Of a stretch of 64,000 bases of DNA, positions 17,615 to 26,076 are shown piece by piece. The notes beneath the pieces are model-generated. The model was not told the origin of the DNA. It was given only the letters and a program-made list of their open reading frames with translations, and did no database searches. The position numbers were made by a program, and so were the translations under genes. Position 1 is the first letter of the stretch; every line of letters begins with the position of its first letter. Origin of the DNA: CAYHVK01 sp964360255 (GTDB lineage Bacteria; Bdellovibrionota; Bdellovibrionia; Bdellovibrionales; UBA1609); contig CAYHVK010000002.1 in the NCBI GenBank assembly GCA_964360255.1, positions 168,782-232,781 on the forward strand, read 5' to 3'.

Positions 17615-19013
17615 AGAGTGTGCAGTTTTCGGCATTTGGGGAGACCCAGAAGCCGCTCGTATGGCTTATCTTGGGCTTTATGCTCAACAACATCGCGGTC
17701 AAGAGTCGACGGGTATCGTAAGTCTTGATGAGGGTCATCACATCCATCATAAAGGCCTTGGTCTTGTGGGCGATGTTTATCAAGAAGAAAATCTTTTAGC
17801 TTTAAAAGGTCACGCGGCTATTGGACACAATCGCTATTCAACAACGGGCGGAAACCTTCTCACTAATGCTCAACCCCTGACAGCGAATCTTATGACGGGG
17901 CCAGTGGCTCTTGCTCATAATGGCAATATTGTGAATAGTGATCCGCTTCGTGAAGAGTTGATTTCAAAAGGAGCTATTTTTCACGGCACCAATGATACGG
18001 AAATCATCTTACATCTTCTCTCACGTCATCCAAAAAATAATATGGTGGAGTGTTTAAAAGATATTCTGCCAACAATTGATGGGGCTTTTAGTTTAGTGAT
18101 TTTAACTCAAGATGGTTTGATTGCCGCTCGTGATCGTTTTGGTTTCAGGCCGCTAGTTTTAGGTGAGCGCGAGCTTGATAATAAATCTGGATCTTCAACA
18201 GTGATAGCTTCTGAAACTTGTGCTTTTGATTTGATCGGCGCCAAACTCAAGCGAGAGATCGAGCCCGGAGAAATTTTCTGGATTGATAAAAATGGACCCC
18301 ATAGCGCTCGCTTTACCGATGTGGCTCAAAAGACGGCCCACTGCGTTTTTGAACACGTTTATTTCGCTCGACCAGACTCTTTAGTTTTCGGACAGAGCGT
18401 TTATGAAACTCGTAAAGAAAGTGGTCGGCAGCTGGCCCGTGAAGCATTGGCTCCTGATGCAGATATTGTGATCCCCGTACCAGATAGCGGTAGTCCGGCG
18501 GCTTTAGGTTATGCTGAAGAGAGTGGAGTGCCTTTTGAAATGGGTATTATTCGCAATCACTACATTGGCCGCACTTTTATTCAGCCCAGCCAATCCATTC
18601 GCAGCTTCGGCGTGAAAATTAAATTGAACCCGCAGACTCATTTGCTGAAAGGCAAAAACGTCGTGGTTATTGATGATTCGCTCGTGCGGGGTACAACTTC
18701 ACAGAAGATTATTAATCTCGTTCGTCAGGCGGGTGCAAAGAGCGTTCACTTCAGAATTGCGTCTCCACCCACGGTGGGGCCTTGTTTCTACGGCGTGGAC
18801 ACTCCATCAAGAACTCAGCTGATTGCTTCTCATAAAAGTGTTGAGGAAATCAGGCAATTCATTGGTGCTGATACACTTGCTTACCTCAGCGTTGAGGGAA
18901 TGCGTAAGGCGGCCGGTGAGACTGAGAAGAAGCACTATTGCACGGCTTGTTTTGATGGCAAATATCCGACGCCTCTATTCGGTTTAGATAAGAACCAAGC
19001 GGCGAAACTATAA
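17598..19013 (+). CDS. purF: Amidophosphoribosyltransferase
   Basis: A 471-residue enzyme for the first committed purine step, PRPP plus glutamine to phosphoribosylamine. The start appears to be TTG at 17598 inside purL, giving MNSWREE before Cys8 of CAVFGIWG. That Cys would be the N-terminal nucleophile after removal of a seven-residue propeptide. Cysteines in HCVFEHVYFARPDS, GPCFYGVDTP and HYCTACFDGKYP match the [4Fe-4S] ligands of the Bacillus-type enzyme. The PRPP loop reads VVIDDSLVRGTTS. It is the last gene of the operon. No clear intrinsic terminator follows. Confidence 0.96.
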   Translation: MNSWREECAVFGIWGDPEAARMAYLGLYAQQHRGQESTGIVSLDEGHHIHHKGLGLVGDVYQEENLLALKGHAAIGHNRYSTTGGNLLTNAQPLTANLMTGPVALAHNGNIVNSDPLREELISKGAIFHGTNDTEIILHLLSRHPKNNMVECLKDILPTIDGAFSLVILTQDGLIAARDRFGFRPLVLGERELDNKSGSSTVIASETCAFDLIGAKLKREIEPGEIFWIDKNGPHSARFTDVAQKTAHCVFEHVYFARPDSLVFGQSVYETRKESGRQLAREALAPDADIVIPVPDSGSPAALGYAEESGVPFEMGIIRNHYIGRTFIQPSQSIRSFGVKIKLNPQTHLLKGKNVVVIDDSLVRGTTSQKIINLVRQAGAKSVHFRIASPPTVGPCFYGVDTPSRTQLIASHKSVEEIRQFIGADTLAYLSVEGMRKAAGETEKKHYCTACFDGKYPTPLFGLDKNQAAKL

Positions 19014-19205
19014 TAGTTTATATAATCCTGGTGAGCACTTCTCTTGGCCCACCCCGCTTGCAAGTATGCATTTCGTGTTGAATTTACGTGTGAAGAATGA
19101 GCTTAAGGTCTAGGCTTTGTAAAATTTAAAAGTTTAAACACTTCATCTATATCCAGATCATAATATGTGCTTGTGAAGAACTCAGCATATAATCATAATC
19201 AAAAT

Positions 19206-20333
19206 ATGTTGATTATAGCTCGTATTGCATTTGTTGGCTTAGCACTCATCTATCGTTTTATTCTGCGTGACAGTTTTCATAGATTTGGCCGTGATGCTGT
19301 TGAGAGCGATGGTCTCAAATATTTTGTAAATCGCGGAAAATCTAAGCTTAATGGGGCGGTTGTAGACTCAGACGTGATTTTTGAAGTTCAAGAACTACCT
19401 GTATTCCGTATCACGCAGGAGAGCTGCTGTACTCGCTTACTAAAGATATTGAGACTCACAATCGAACTTCAAACAGGAAATGAGGAGCTTGATAAGCGTT
19501 TCTATATTATGTCTGATCATCGTGGTTTTTTAAATTACTTAAAAAATCACAAAGTGCTTCAGAAAAAAATATTTCAGACGAGCAAGGGGGTAGGTTGGAC
19601 TCAAATGACGAGCGATGGAGCTGGCCATTTAATTTTTCATTTTACTAATGAGGCCAGTCCGTCTCATGTTGAGGCTCTAAAGCCGATAATGAATGAGATG
19701 TTTCAATTGAAGTTAGTATCGGAAGCTGATCCTTACTTTTGGCGTTATATTTTACTAGAAGTTGTTGTGTTTACTATTGCGGCCTATGCTGCAGGTGCGT
19801 ATTTAAGTTTTATCGGTGATACTGGTACGTCTTTATTAAAGCCATATAGCTTAGTGTTTAGTGGTTTCGTATGTGGTCTTGCCTTATTCATTGCGATGAT
19901 TTTTTTATCTGCTTTATTTTTGCGTGGCTCGTCTCGTCTGCCTCTTCTTTTTGTGGATTTTGGTGTTGTTTTGATAATCTCATTTGTGATTGCAGGCCCA
20001 CAATTGATATTAGATATGAATCGGTGGCTTGATAAGTCTCCGCCTCAATTTACGGAGGCTGTTATTGTAGACAATTACTACCGCTCAAGCGGTGGTGGTA
20101 CAAGGCGTAATAATCTTTATTATGTAAATGTCGTGTATCGTGAAAACCCTTTTGACTTGCCAGAGACACTCACGCTCAGTGGTTGGGACTATGGGAAATT
20201 TAAAAAAGGTCAAGGGGTCCGTTTTACGATTCACGAAGGCTTTTTTGGTGCTAAGTATATTGCAGATCGCGAAATCATTAAGGCGCCTTTTGAGGTGCCG
20301 ATAATTGAGGGTGAGACTCCGCCGGGTCTCTAG
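19206..20333 (+). CDS. Membrane protein of unknown function, AT-rich
   Basis: About 375 residues from the ATG at 19206; a GTG at 19167 would add 13 residues without conserved features. There is a hydrophobic N-terminal segment (LIIARIAFVGLALIY), a soluble domain of about 150 residues, then three membrane helices between roughly residues 180 and 275. The C-terminal domain of about 95 residues (NLYYVNVVYRE region) has the short beta-strand look of DUF3592-like proteins. Base composition is visibly more AT-rich than the purine operon before it. No function can be assigned. Confidence 0.6.
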   Translation: MLIIARIAFVGLALIYRFILRDSFHRFGRDAVESDGLKYFVNRGKSKLNGAVVDSDVIFEVQELPVFRITQESCCTRLLKILRLTIELQTGNEELDKRFYIMSDHRGFLNYLKNHKVLQKKIFQTSKGVGWTQMTSDGAGHLIFHFTNEASPSHVEALKPIMNEMFQLKLVSEADPYFWRYILLEVVVFTIAAYAAGAYLSFIGDTGTSLLKPYSLVFSGFVCGLALFIAMIFLSALFLRGSSRLPLLFVDFGVVLIISFVIAGPQLILDMNRWLDKSPPQFTEAVIVDNYYRSSGGGTRRNNLYYVNVVYRENPFDLPETLTLSGWDYGKFKKGQGVRFTIHEGFFGAKYIADREIIKAPFEVPIIEGETPPGL

Positions 20334-20385
20334 TCTCGTCAAGAATAAGCTAGACTAGAAAAGAACACCTGCTACCATAAAAAAC

Positions 20386-21327
20386 ATGTCTAAAAAAAAT
20401 GTGTCTGCTTGGAATGCATTACAGCCTGGTGATTTAATTGATGTTATAGCTCCCGGATCCCGCTGCAGCGATCAAGAGCTCGAGAAGGGCGTGAAAACTC
20501 TCGAAGCCTGGGGCTACCGTGTGCGCGTTGACTCTAAAATTTTCGGTCCTGATGTTATTTGTGCGAATACAGATGCAGAACGTTTTCGTCAGCTCAAGAA
20601 AGCTTTGCTCGCTAAAGATTCAAAAGCCATTTGGTGCGCTCGTGGCGGTTACGGAGCTATCCGTTTCACTGAAGAATTAAAGAAATTAAAAAAACCTAAA
20701 AACACAAAGCTTCTCATCGGCTACAGCGATGTGACAACCATCCACCATTTTTTAAATCAGTTCTGGAAATGGCCAAGTTTGCACGGGCCTTTACTTGATC
20801 GCGTGGGACGTGGTGATGCTCATCCTGATGAGATTCAAGAATTGAAGGCCGTCTTAAAAGGCGAGCAGAGTGAAGTTGTATTCTCAAAACTGATCCCAAT
20901 GAATAAAATGGCAGAGAAGAAGCGCACCATTAAAGCCACTGTTTGCGGTGGAAATTTAATGGTGGTGAATTCAACTTTGGGTGGAGCGTTTCAAAAACCT
21001 TTTCCGGGCATCGTATTTTTAGAAGATCGTGGTGAGCGTGGCTATCGCGTCGACCGTCTTTTAAAACAAATGGAATTGGCCGGTTCTTTTAAGCAAGCCA
21101 AGGCCATTGTACTGGGTGATTTTGTTGGCGGCTTAGAAGCCGATGGTAAAGATATGGTGACACCGATTCTTCAACGCTTTGCCGATGAAATTAAAATTCC
21201 GATGTTTAAAGGTGTTGAAGCCGGACATGGCGAGAAGCAGCGCGCGATTTTCTTTAACACTCCCGCTGAACTTGTGGGCGGTTCGCAAGCCAGCTTGAAA
21301 ATTTATACGGGCGCGGCGAAAAGATGA
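20386..21327 (+). CDS. LD-carboxypeptidase (peptidase S66, LdcA family)
   Basis: A 313-residue serine peptidase that removes the terminal D-Ala from tetrapeptides during murein recycling in the cytoplasm. The N-terminus LQPGDLIDVIAPGSR and the CARGGYGAIR segment are typical S66 features. The nucleophile Ser is in LIGYSDVT. The catalytic Glu and His fit FLEDRGERGYRVDR and GVEAGHGEKQRA. No signal peptide is seen, consistent with recycling in the cytoplasm. It overlaps the following serine hydrolase by four bases (ATGA). Confidence 0.92.
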   Translation: MSKKNVSAWNALQPGDLIDVIAPGSRCSDQELEKGVKTLEAWGYRVRVDSKIFGPDVICANTDAERFRQLKKALLAKDSKAIWCARGGYGAIRFTEELKKLKKPKNTKLLIGYSDVTTIHHFLNQFWKWPSLHGPLLDRVGRGDAHPDEIQELKAVLKGEQSEVVFSKLIPMNKMAEKKRTIKATVCGGNLMVVNSTLGGAFQKPFPGIVFLEDRGERGYRVDRLLKQMELAGSFKQAKAIVLGDFVGGLEADGKDMVTPILQRFADEIKIPMFKGVEAGHGEKQRAIFFNTPAELVGGSQASLKIYTGAAKR

Positions 21328-22376
21328 ACGCTTTTGAAAAACAATTAAAAACTAAAATTCTGAAGGCCGTTGAATATAATTTATCGGCGTATACTCAGAG
21401 CTTGTGTCTTCAGGTTTTTCAAAAGGGTGAGAAATTAGCCGAATTGGATTTAGGTCGATCTTACAAATACTATGATTTGGCTTCTCTGACGAAGCCCCTT
21501 TTTACGGTTTCGACTTTCATGCGTTACAACGATGAAAAGCGTCTTACACCAGAAGATCGCATCCAAAAATTACTTGAGTGGTGGCCGCACAAATCAACGC
21601 GTATCAAGGAAGTGCTTTCTCATCACGCGGGTTTGGCTTGGTGGTATCCATTCTTCGAGATGCTTGATAAGAAGGACTCTACGATTAAGAAGCGCGAAGA
21701 GGTTCGGCTTTTTTTTGAAAACCTCAAGCTCGGATCTAAAAAGAAATCTGTTTACTCAGACCTTGATTTTATTCTCCTGGGTTTTGTTATGGAAGCCGCT
21801 GAAGAGCATTCGCTCCTTCAGATTTGGGGTAATACCTCTCGCCCATGGGGCCTTAAGAGTTTGCATTTCAATGCTGAAAATAAGCCGACCTATAAGCGCA
21901 CGGATTATGCTCCTACTGAAAAGTGCCCTTGGCGTAAAAAAGTTCTACAAGGTGAAGTGCATGACGATAACACTTGGGCCATGGGTGGGGTTTCAACTCA
22001 TGCTGGTTTGTTTGGTTCATTAGAAGATGTTTCAGCTTGGGGATTGTTACTGAGAGAAGCTTTGAAAAATAAAGCGGGGAGCGCTTTAGCCTCTCACGAA
22101 ACGGCGAAACTGTTCTGCAAGCGCCAAGTCCCACGAAGTGTGGGGGATTGGGCTTTAGGTTTTACTTTGCCGAGTCAGAAAGATTCAACGGCCGGGCATC
22201 ATTTTTCTCCGAGTAGTGTTGGGCACACAGGTTTTACAGGGACTTCATTTTGGTATGATCCGAAGCGAGATCTTCTAGTTACAATCTTGGCGAATCGGGT
22301 CTATCCCACTCGAGAGAATGTAAAGTTCCGCACTTTGCGTCCGCTCATTCATGATTTTATTGTCGAATCACTTTAA
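21324..22376 (+). CDS. Serine hydrolase, beta-lactamase/PBP-like (SxxK)
   Basis: A 350-residue member of the class C beta-lactamase/esterase superfamily. The SxxK motif is in ASLTKPLF, a YxN-like tyrosine is in VYSDLDFILLG, and the KTG-like triad is HTG in GHTGFTGTSFWYDP. No signal peptide is seen, so the protein is probably cytoplasmic. With LdcA, to which it is translationally coupled, a role in handling muropeptides is plausible but inferred. Its TAA stop is also the first part of a palindromic repeat that looks like its terminator. Confidence 0.85.
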   Translation: MNAFEKQLKTKILKAVEYNLSAYTQSLCLQVFQKGEKLAELDLGRSYKYYDLASLTKPLFTVSTFMRYNDEKRLTPEDRIQKLLEWWPHKSTRIKEVLSHHAGLAWWYPFFEMLDKKDSTIKKREEVRLFFENLKLGSKKKSVYSDLDFILLGFVMEAAEEHSLLQIWGNTSRPWGLKSLHFNAENKPTYKRTDYAPTEKCPWRKKVLQGEVHDDNTWAMGGVSTHAGLFGSLEDVSAWGLLLREALKNKAGSALASHETAKLFCKRQVPRSVGDWALGFTLPSQKDSTAGHHFSPSSVGHTGFTGTSFWYDPKRDLLVTILANRVYPTRENVKFRTLRPLIHDFIVESL

Positions 22377-22455
22377 AAGGTGCCCGTGCGCGGGCCCGGC
22401 CGGTTGCTAATCGGTGTAGCGACGCGGCACTGATTAGCAACCGGGCACCTTTTTT
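22374..22455. repeat. Palindromic repeat pair A (AAAAGGTGCCCGG family), terminator-like
   Basis: Two facing copies of the family. The left arm begins with the TAA stop codon of the serine hydrolase (TAAAAGGTGCCCG). The right arm ends CCGGGCACC followed by seven T. The left arm carries an extra GC-rich 14-nt piece (22387-22400) between GCCCG and CGGTTG. The inner arms GGTTGCTAATC and GATTAGCAACC are perfectly inverted. The whole can fold as a long hairpin ending in a T-run, so it is a good intrinsic terminator on the plus strand. Confidence 0.85.
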
Positions 22456-22558
22456 GTCATTCTGTCAAATTCGTGAACGTGTAAAATTGTAATGGTCGAA
22501 TAAATTCAATAACTTATGCAACAGATTAACAGGTACATGCATTGCTAATATTGAGCAG

Positions 22559-23785
22559 ATGCTTAAAGTATTACAGTACGTATCCATTGGAATTATTTTA
22601 TTTTTCACAAGTTTAGCGCCAGTGGCGTATGCAACCTCTGTAAAGAGCAAGTCTTCAAAAGGTAAGACGGCGACAAAACGCAAGTCAAAACCAGCTCCTT
22701 TCAAGCCCAAATTAGATGCTTATGCGGCTTACATGATTGATGAAAAGTACATAATCGGTAAGAAGGATATGGATCAAGTTTTACCCATCGCCTCGGTTTC
22801 AAAGGTTTTCACGACACAATGGGCATTAGCAGTGCTGGGCCCAGATTATAGATTTCATGTTAATGTTTACATGACGCCAAGGAATAATAAGCCAGGCGTT
22901 TGGAATGTTCACTTATCAAGTGATCACCATCCTTATTTCGATAAAACACTTTTTTATAAAATCGCCGAGTATTTAGTTTCTCGAGGAATTAAAAATGTAG
23001 AGACCATGACTTTTGATGAGGGCGTTAGATTCGTTTGGGATGCAGAGAGTAAGTGTGCTGTCGCCTGCGATCATCCGCTTGGGTTTCCGACTCAGGACGA
23101 AGTTAAAAATGCTTTTGGCGTTTTCAAAGGTAAGCAATTAAAAATCGGTACGATTCGGTACTGGGCTTCTCGGAATGCAGATAAAGTTCGTGGTTTTAGA
23201 CCGATCAAAAATCTCACTCAACAAGCGAATTTTTATTCGGATCCAATGGTTGATGTATTACACCGTATGAACGCAAATTCAAACAATCATGCCGCCAACC
23301 AAATTTTCTATCGCCTAGGCGGGAAACCAGCTTACGCACAATTTTCTGCTAAAACATTTTCATTTAAACCTGGTCAATTAGTTCTTAATAACGGCTCTGG
23401 TAACCCGGTTTCTAGAGATGGCCATAAGTATTACAACCGCGCGACCTCAGCTGTTGTGGTTCAGGCCATTGCATACATTCATGCCTTTATGAAGTATCAT
23501 GGCGGAATAACTCGCGTGCTGGCCCTTGCTGCTCCAGATGAAAATAATACGTTGGGTGCTTATTCAGTTCGAACAGTTCTACAAGATAAGCTGGTAGCGA
23601 AGACGGGTTCAGTTTTCGAGGCGATTACGTTAGCCGGAGTTCTTTCAACCAAACGTGGGCCCATGGCTTTCTACTTTAATATTGATACAAATAGCAAAAG
23701 AGACTGGCGTAGCGCGCGTAGTGAAATTCGCGCTTACTTGACGGGTATTATTGAATATCTAGGGCCAGGCCCAGATATCAAATAG
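22559..23785 (+). CDS. D-alanyl-D-alanine carboxypeptidase/endopeptidase (PBP4, S13 family)
   Basis: A 408-residue periplasmic class C penicillin-binding protein. A signal peptide covers about residues 1-25 (ends near AYAT) and is followed by a Lys/Ser-rich linker. The active-site SxxK is SVSK at residues 79-82, SxN lies in ANSNNHAANQIF, and KTG is in LVAKTGSVFEA. The order and spacing match the PBP4/DacB family, which trims or cleaves crosslinks in murein. It converges on the lytic transglycosylase gene with 13 nt between stops. Confidence 0.9.
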   Translation: MLKVLQYVSIGIILFFTSLAPVAYATSVKSKSSKGKTATKRKSKPAPFKPKLDAYAAYMIDEKYIIGKKDMDQVLPIASVSKVFTTQWALAVLGPDYRFHVNVYMTPRNNKPGVWNVHLSSDHHPYFDKTLFYKIAEYLVSRGIKNVETMTFDEGVRFVWDAESKCAVACDHPLGFPTQDEVKNAFGVFKGKQLKIGTIRYWASRNADKVRGFRPIKNLTQQANFYSDPMVDVLHRMNANSNNHAANQIFYRLGGKPAYAQFSAKTFSFKPGQLVLNNGSGNPVSRDGHKYYNRATSAVVVQAIAYIHAFMKYHGGITRVLALAAPDENNTLGAYSVRTVLQDKLVAKTGSVFEAITLAGVLSTKRGPMAFYFNIDTNSKRDWRSARSEIRAYLTGIIEYLGPGPDIK

Positions 23786-23798
23786 GGCCTCAAACAGA

Positions 23799-25913
23799 TT
23801 AGAACGGAAAAGTATTCTTGTTCGCCGGATCTAAAAGCATTTTGTAAATCGACATATTACGGCTTACGATTTTTGTATAATTGCGAGTTTCAACAAAAAC
23901 CATATCCTCTACAAATTCGATTTCGTCAGCTGCTGTGCTGCCCTTGATCCACTTCTCTACATTGTGGGGACCGCCGTTATAAGACGCGATGACAGCGGTG
24001 AAGCGCTCGTTAAAACGTGTTGCTAATTGATCTAGCAGGTAAGTGCCGAAGTTAATATTCGTATTCGGGATAAAAAGAGTTTTTGGGTCAAAATTATTGT
24101 TGCCCATCTCTTTAGCAATCACAGCGGCTGTTTGTGGCATCAGCTGCATAAGACCGATAGCGCCCACCGGACTGCGAACTCCGGCGTTGAAAGCAGACTC
24201 TTGACGGATCACCGAGAGGGTCATTGCTGATTCAAGCCCGCGAGCCGATGAGTGTTGTTTCACATCTGCTAAATATCCTGGTGGGTAGAATAAACCAGGC
24301 GCCGCTTTTAAAACTTGGACCCGTTGATTGCTGTTCACAGCTCCTGAAAAGTTGAAAGTCGGTAAATAATCGCCAAGATATTGAAGCGCTTCTAAATAAA
24401 GTTGTGCGCTCACTAAATTAGCGGGCTTATTAGGATTTAATGAAGATACGTAATAACGAGCCGTGCTGATAAAGAGGTCCGCTTGGTTCGCCTTTAAAAG
24501 CGAGATCATGTAATCGTGAGTGGTTTGTGGAGCTTTGCCTGTCGTTACGTTTTGCAAAAATTGAAGCGTGATTTGAGCGGCATTTTTTTGATCAATGGTT
24601 GAAAGACGTTTGATTTTCTCTTGGTATCCGGTGAGAGCCGCTTGTGTAAAAAGATCAAGAGCTGTGAGAGGGGCTTTAAGTTCGCGGGCGGCAATCATGC
24701 CGTAATAACCGTATTTATCGTCTTCGCGAGTATCAGCCAAAATTTTAAGCGAGTCTGCTTTGCGACCCAGTTTCTCAAGGGTACGGCTCATCCAAAAGCC
24801 ACCTTTGGCGCGATCGGCCCCAGTCGGGAAGCGATTGCGGTAAGCTTCAAAAGTTTGAAAGGCTAAGTCGAATTTTTTAAGTTTGTAGTAGAGACGACCT
24901 AAATCAAATTGCACGCGATTCAAAACTTCACCACTCACACCTAAACGAATGACTTCATTCATCGGCGCGATGGCTAAACTAATATTTCCCATGGCTTCAT
25001 GCACTTTTGCAATAAGCATATAGCCTTCGGCTTTTTCAAGATTGGTCACTTTCATTTTTACGATGACATCAAGCTTCGCTAAAGCTTCGGGTCCGTTATC
25101 ACGAAAAGAAACATTGCGAGCCTGTCGCATTCTCGCTAAGTAAAGCTGTGTCTCGCCAAAAGAAGCAGCCCAAGCAACAGTCTTATCAGAAATAATTTTA
25201 AACTGGGCTTGATTCAAATCGTCGCCAATATAGCTATCACGATAGACTTTTAAAATTTCAAAAGCTTCAGCGGTCGGCTTGGTATGTATTTTCAAATAAG
25301 CTTCAAAAAGAGCGCGAGCCGGAATGATCTCGCCATGATTTAAAAAGTCTTTACCGATGGTAAGATGCTCGCCAGCTCTTGCTGATAAAATATAGCGAGG
25401 AACAGATTTGTAAATGGCCGCGCGAATAGCAGCATTGTTTTGGTAGGTCGCCTTTTTAAGGAGCGGTTCAATCTTATTGATGAGCTTTAATTTATTTTGG
25501 CGATCGGCTTCGACCTTTGAAGCGTTTAAATAAGCGGGGATAATGTTCTCGTAAGAAACTTTGTTGATTTCAGTGCTCGAGAAAGAAAGCAGTCTTTGGG
25601 TTCGCAATGAGCGTGCCGATTGAGCCAACCACGGGAAATCAGAAGTGATTTTTTTTGCTTCGGCACTGTCAAATGGGTCTGCTAACAAACTTTTATCGCA
25701 GAAAGCAAAGTATTGAAGACGGGCTTCGGCTTTAAGTAAGTGTGCGGCATTGTGCGAAAGTGAATTGAGCGACTGACAACCTTGATTCACATCAGTGGGA
25801 TTGCCTTGAGAAATTCGTGACATTGCATCTCGGTGTTGATCGAGAAGAACATCGTTTGGGGTCGCAAAAGAAACGCTCGAAACAAGTAGCAATACCAGAG
25901 ATGCCAAACGCAT
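23799..25913 (-). CDS. slt: Soluble lytic murein transglycosylase (Slt70-like)
   Basis: About 704 residues. The ATG at 25913 is chosen because GGGAG lies five nt before it; an ATG at 25925 is also in frame. A signal peptide ends near SFATP. The long middle is alpha-helical with TPR-like repeats, matching the superhelical ring of Slt70. The C-terminal catalytic domain has the Glu in IRQESAF (about residue 572), then VGAIGLMQLMPQTA, NINFGTYLL and IASYNGGPHNV. It cleaves MurNAc-GlcNAc bonds to give anhydro-muropeptides, the substrates of recycling enzymes encoded nearby. Confidence 0.93.
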   Translation of the reverse strand: MRLASLVLLLVSSVSFATPNDVLLDQHRDAMSRISQGNPTDVNQGCQSLNSLSHNAAHLLKAEARLQYFAFCDKSLLADPFDSAEAKKITSDFPWLAQSARSLRTQRLLSFSSTEINKVSYENIIPAYLNASKVEADRQNKLKLINKIEPLLKKATYQNNAAIRAAIYKSVPRYILSARAGEHLTIGKDFLNHGEIIPARALFEAYLKIHTKPTAEAFEILKVYRDSYIGDDLNQAQFKIISDKTVAWAASFGETQLYLARMRQARNVSFRDNGPEALAKLDVIVKMKVTNLEKAEGYMLIAKVHEAMGNISLAIAPMNEVIRLGVSGEVLNRVQFDLGRLYYKLKKFDLAFQTFEAYRNRFPTGADRAKGGFWMSRTLEKLGRKADSLKILADTREDDKYGYYGMIAARELKAPLTALDLFTQAALTGYQEKIKRLSTIDQKNAAQITLQFLQNVTTGKAPQTTHDYMISLLKANQADLFISTARYYVSSLNPNKPANLVSAQLYLEALQYLGDYLPTFNFSGAVNSNQRVQVLKAAPGLFYPPGYLADVKQHSSARGLESAMTLSVIRQESAFNAGVRSPVGAIGLMQLMPQTAAVIAKEMGNNNFDPKTLFIPNTNINFGTYLLDQLATRFNERFTAVIASYNGGPHNVEKWIKGSTAADEIEFVEDMVFVETRNYTKIVSRNMSIYKMLLDPANKNTFPF

Positions 25914-26076
25914 GAAGACTCCCATTAGAACTTCATTAGATAACCATATACCTCAATGCTAGTGGGGCTTTGCGGGACTTGTCACGCGATGAAGTAGGGG
26001 GTGCTGGGCCGGTCTAGGTGGCGCTGGGTTTGCAAACTTATGTCTTCAAGATTTATAACCTCTCGAGGTCACCCGA

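Noticed and set aside
19014..19205. tRNA or small-RNA gene after purF
   Set aside because: No cloverleaf or stable hairpin with a T-run could be drawn.
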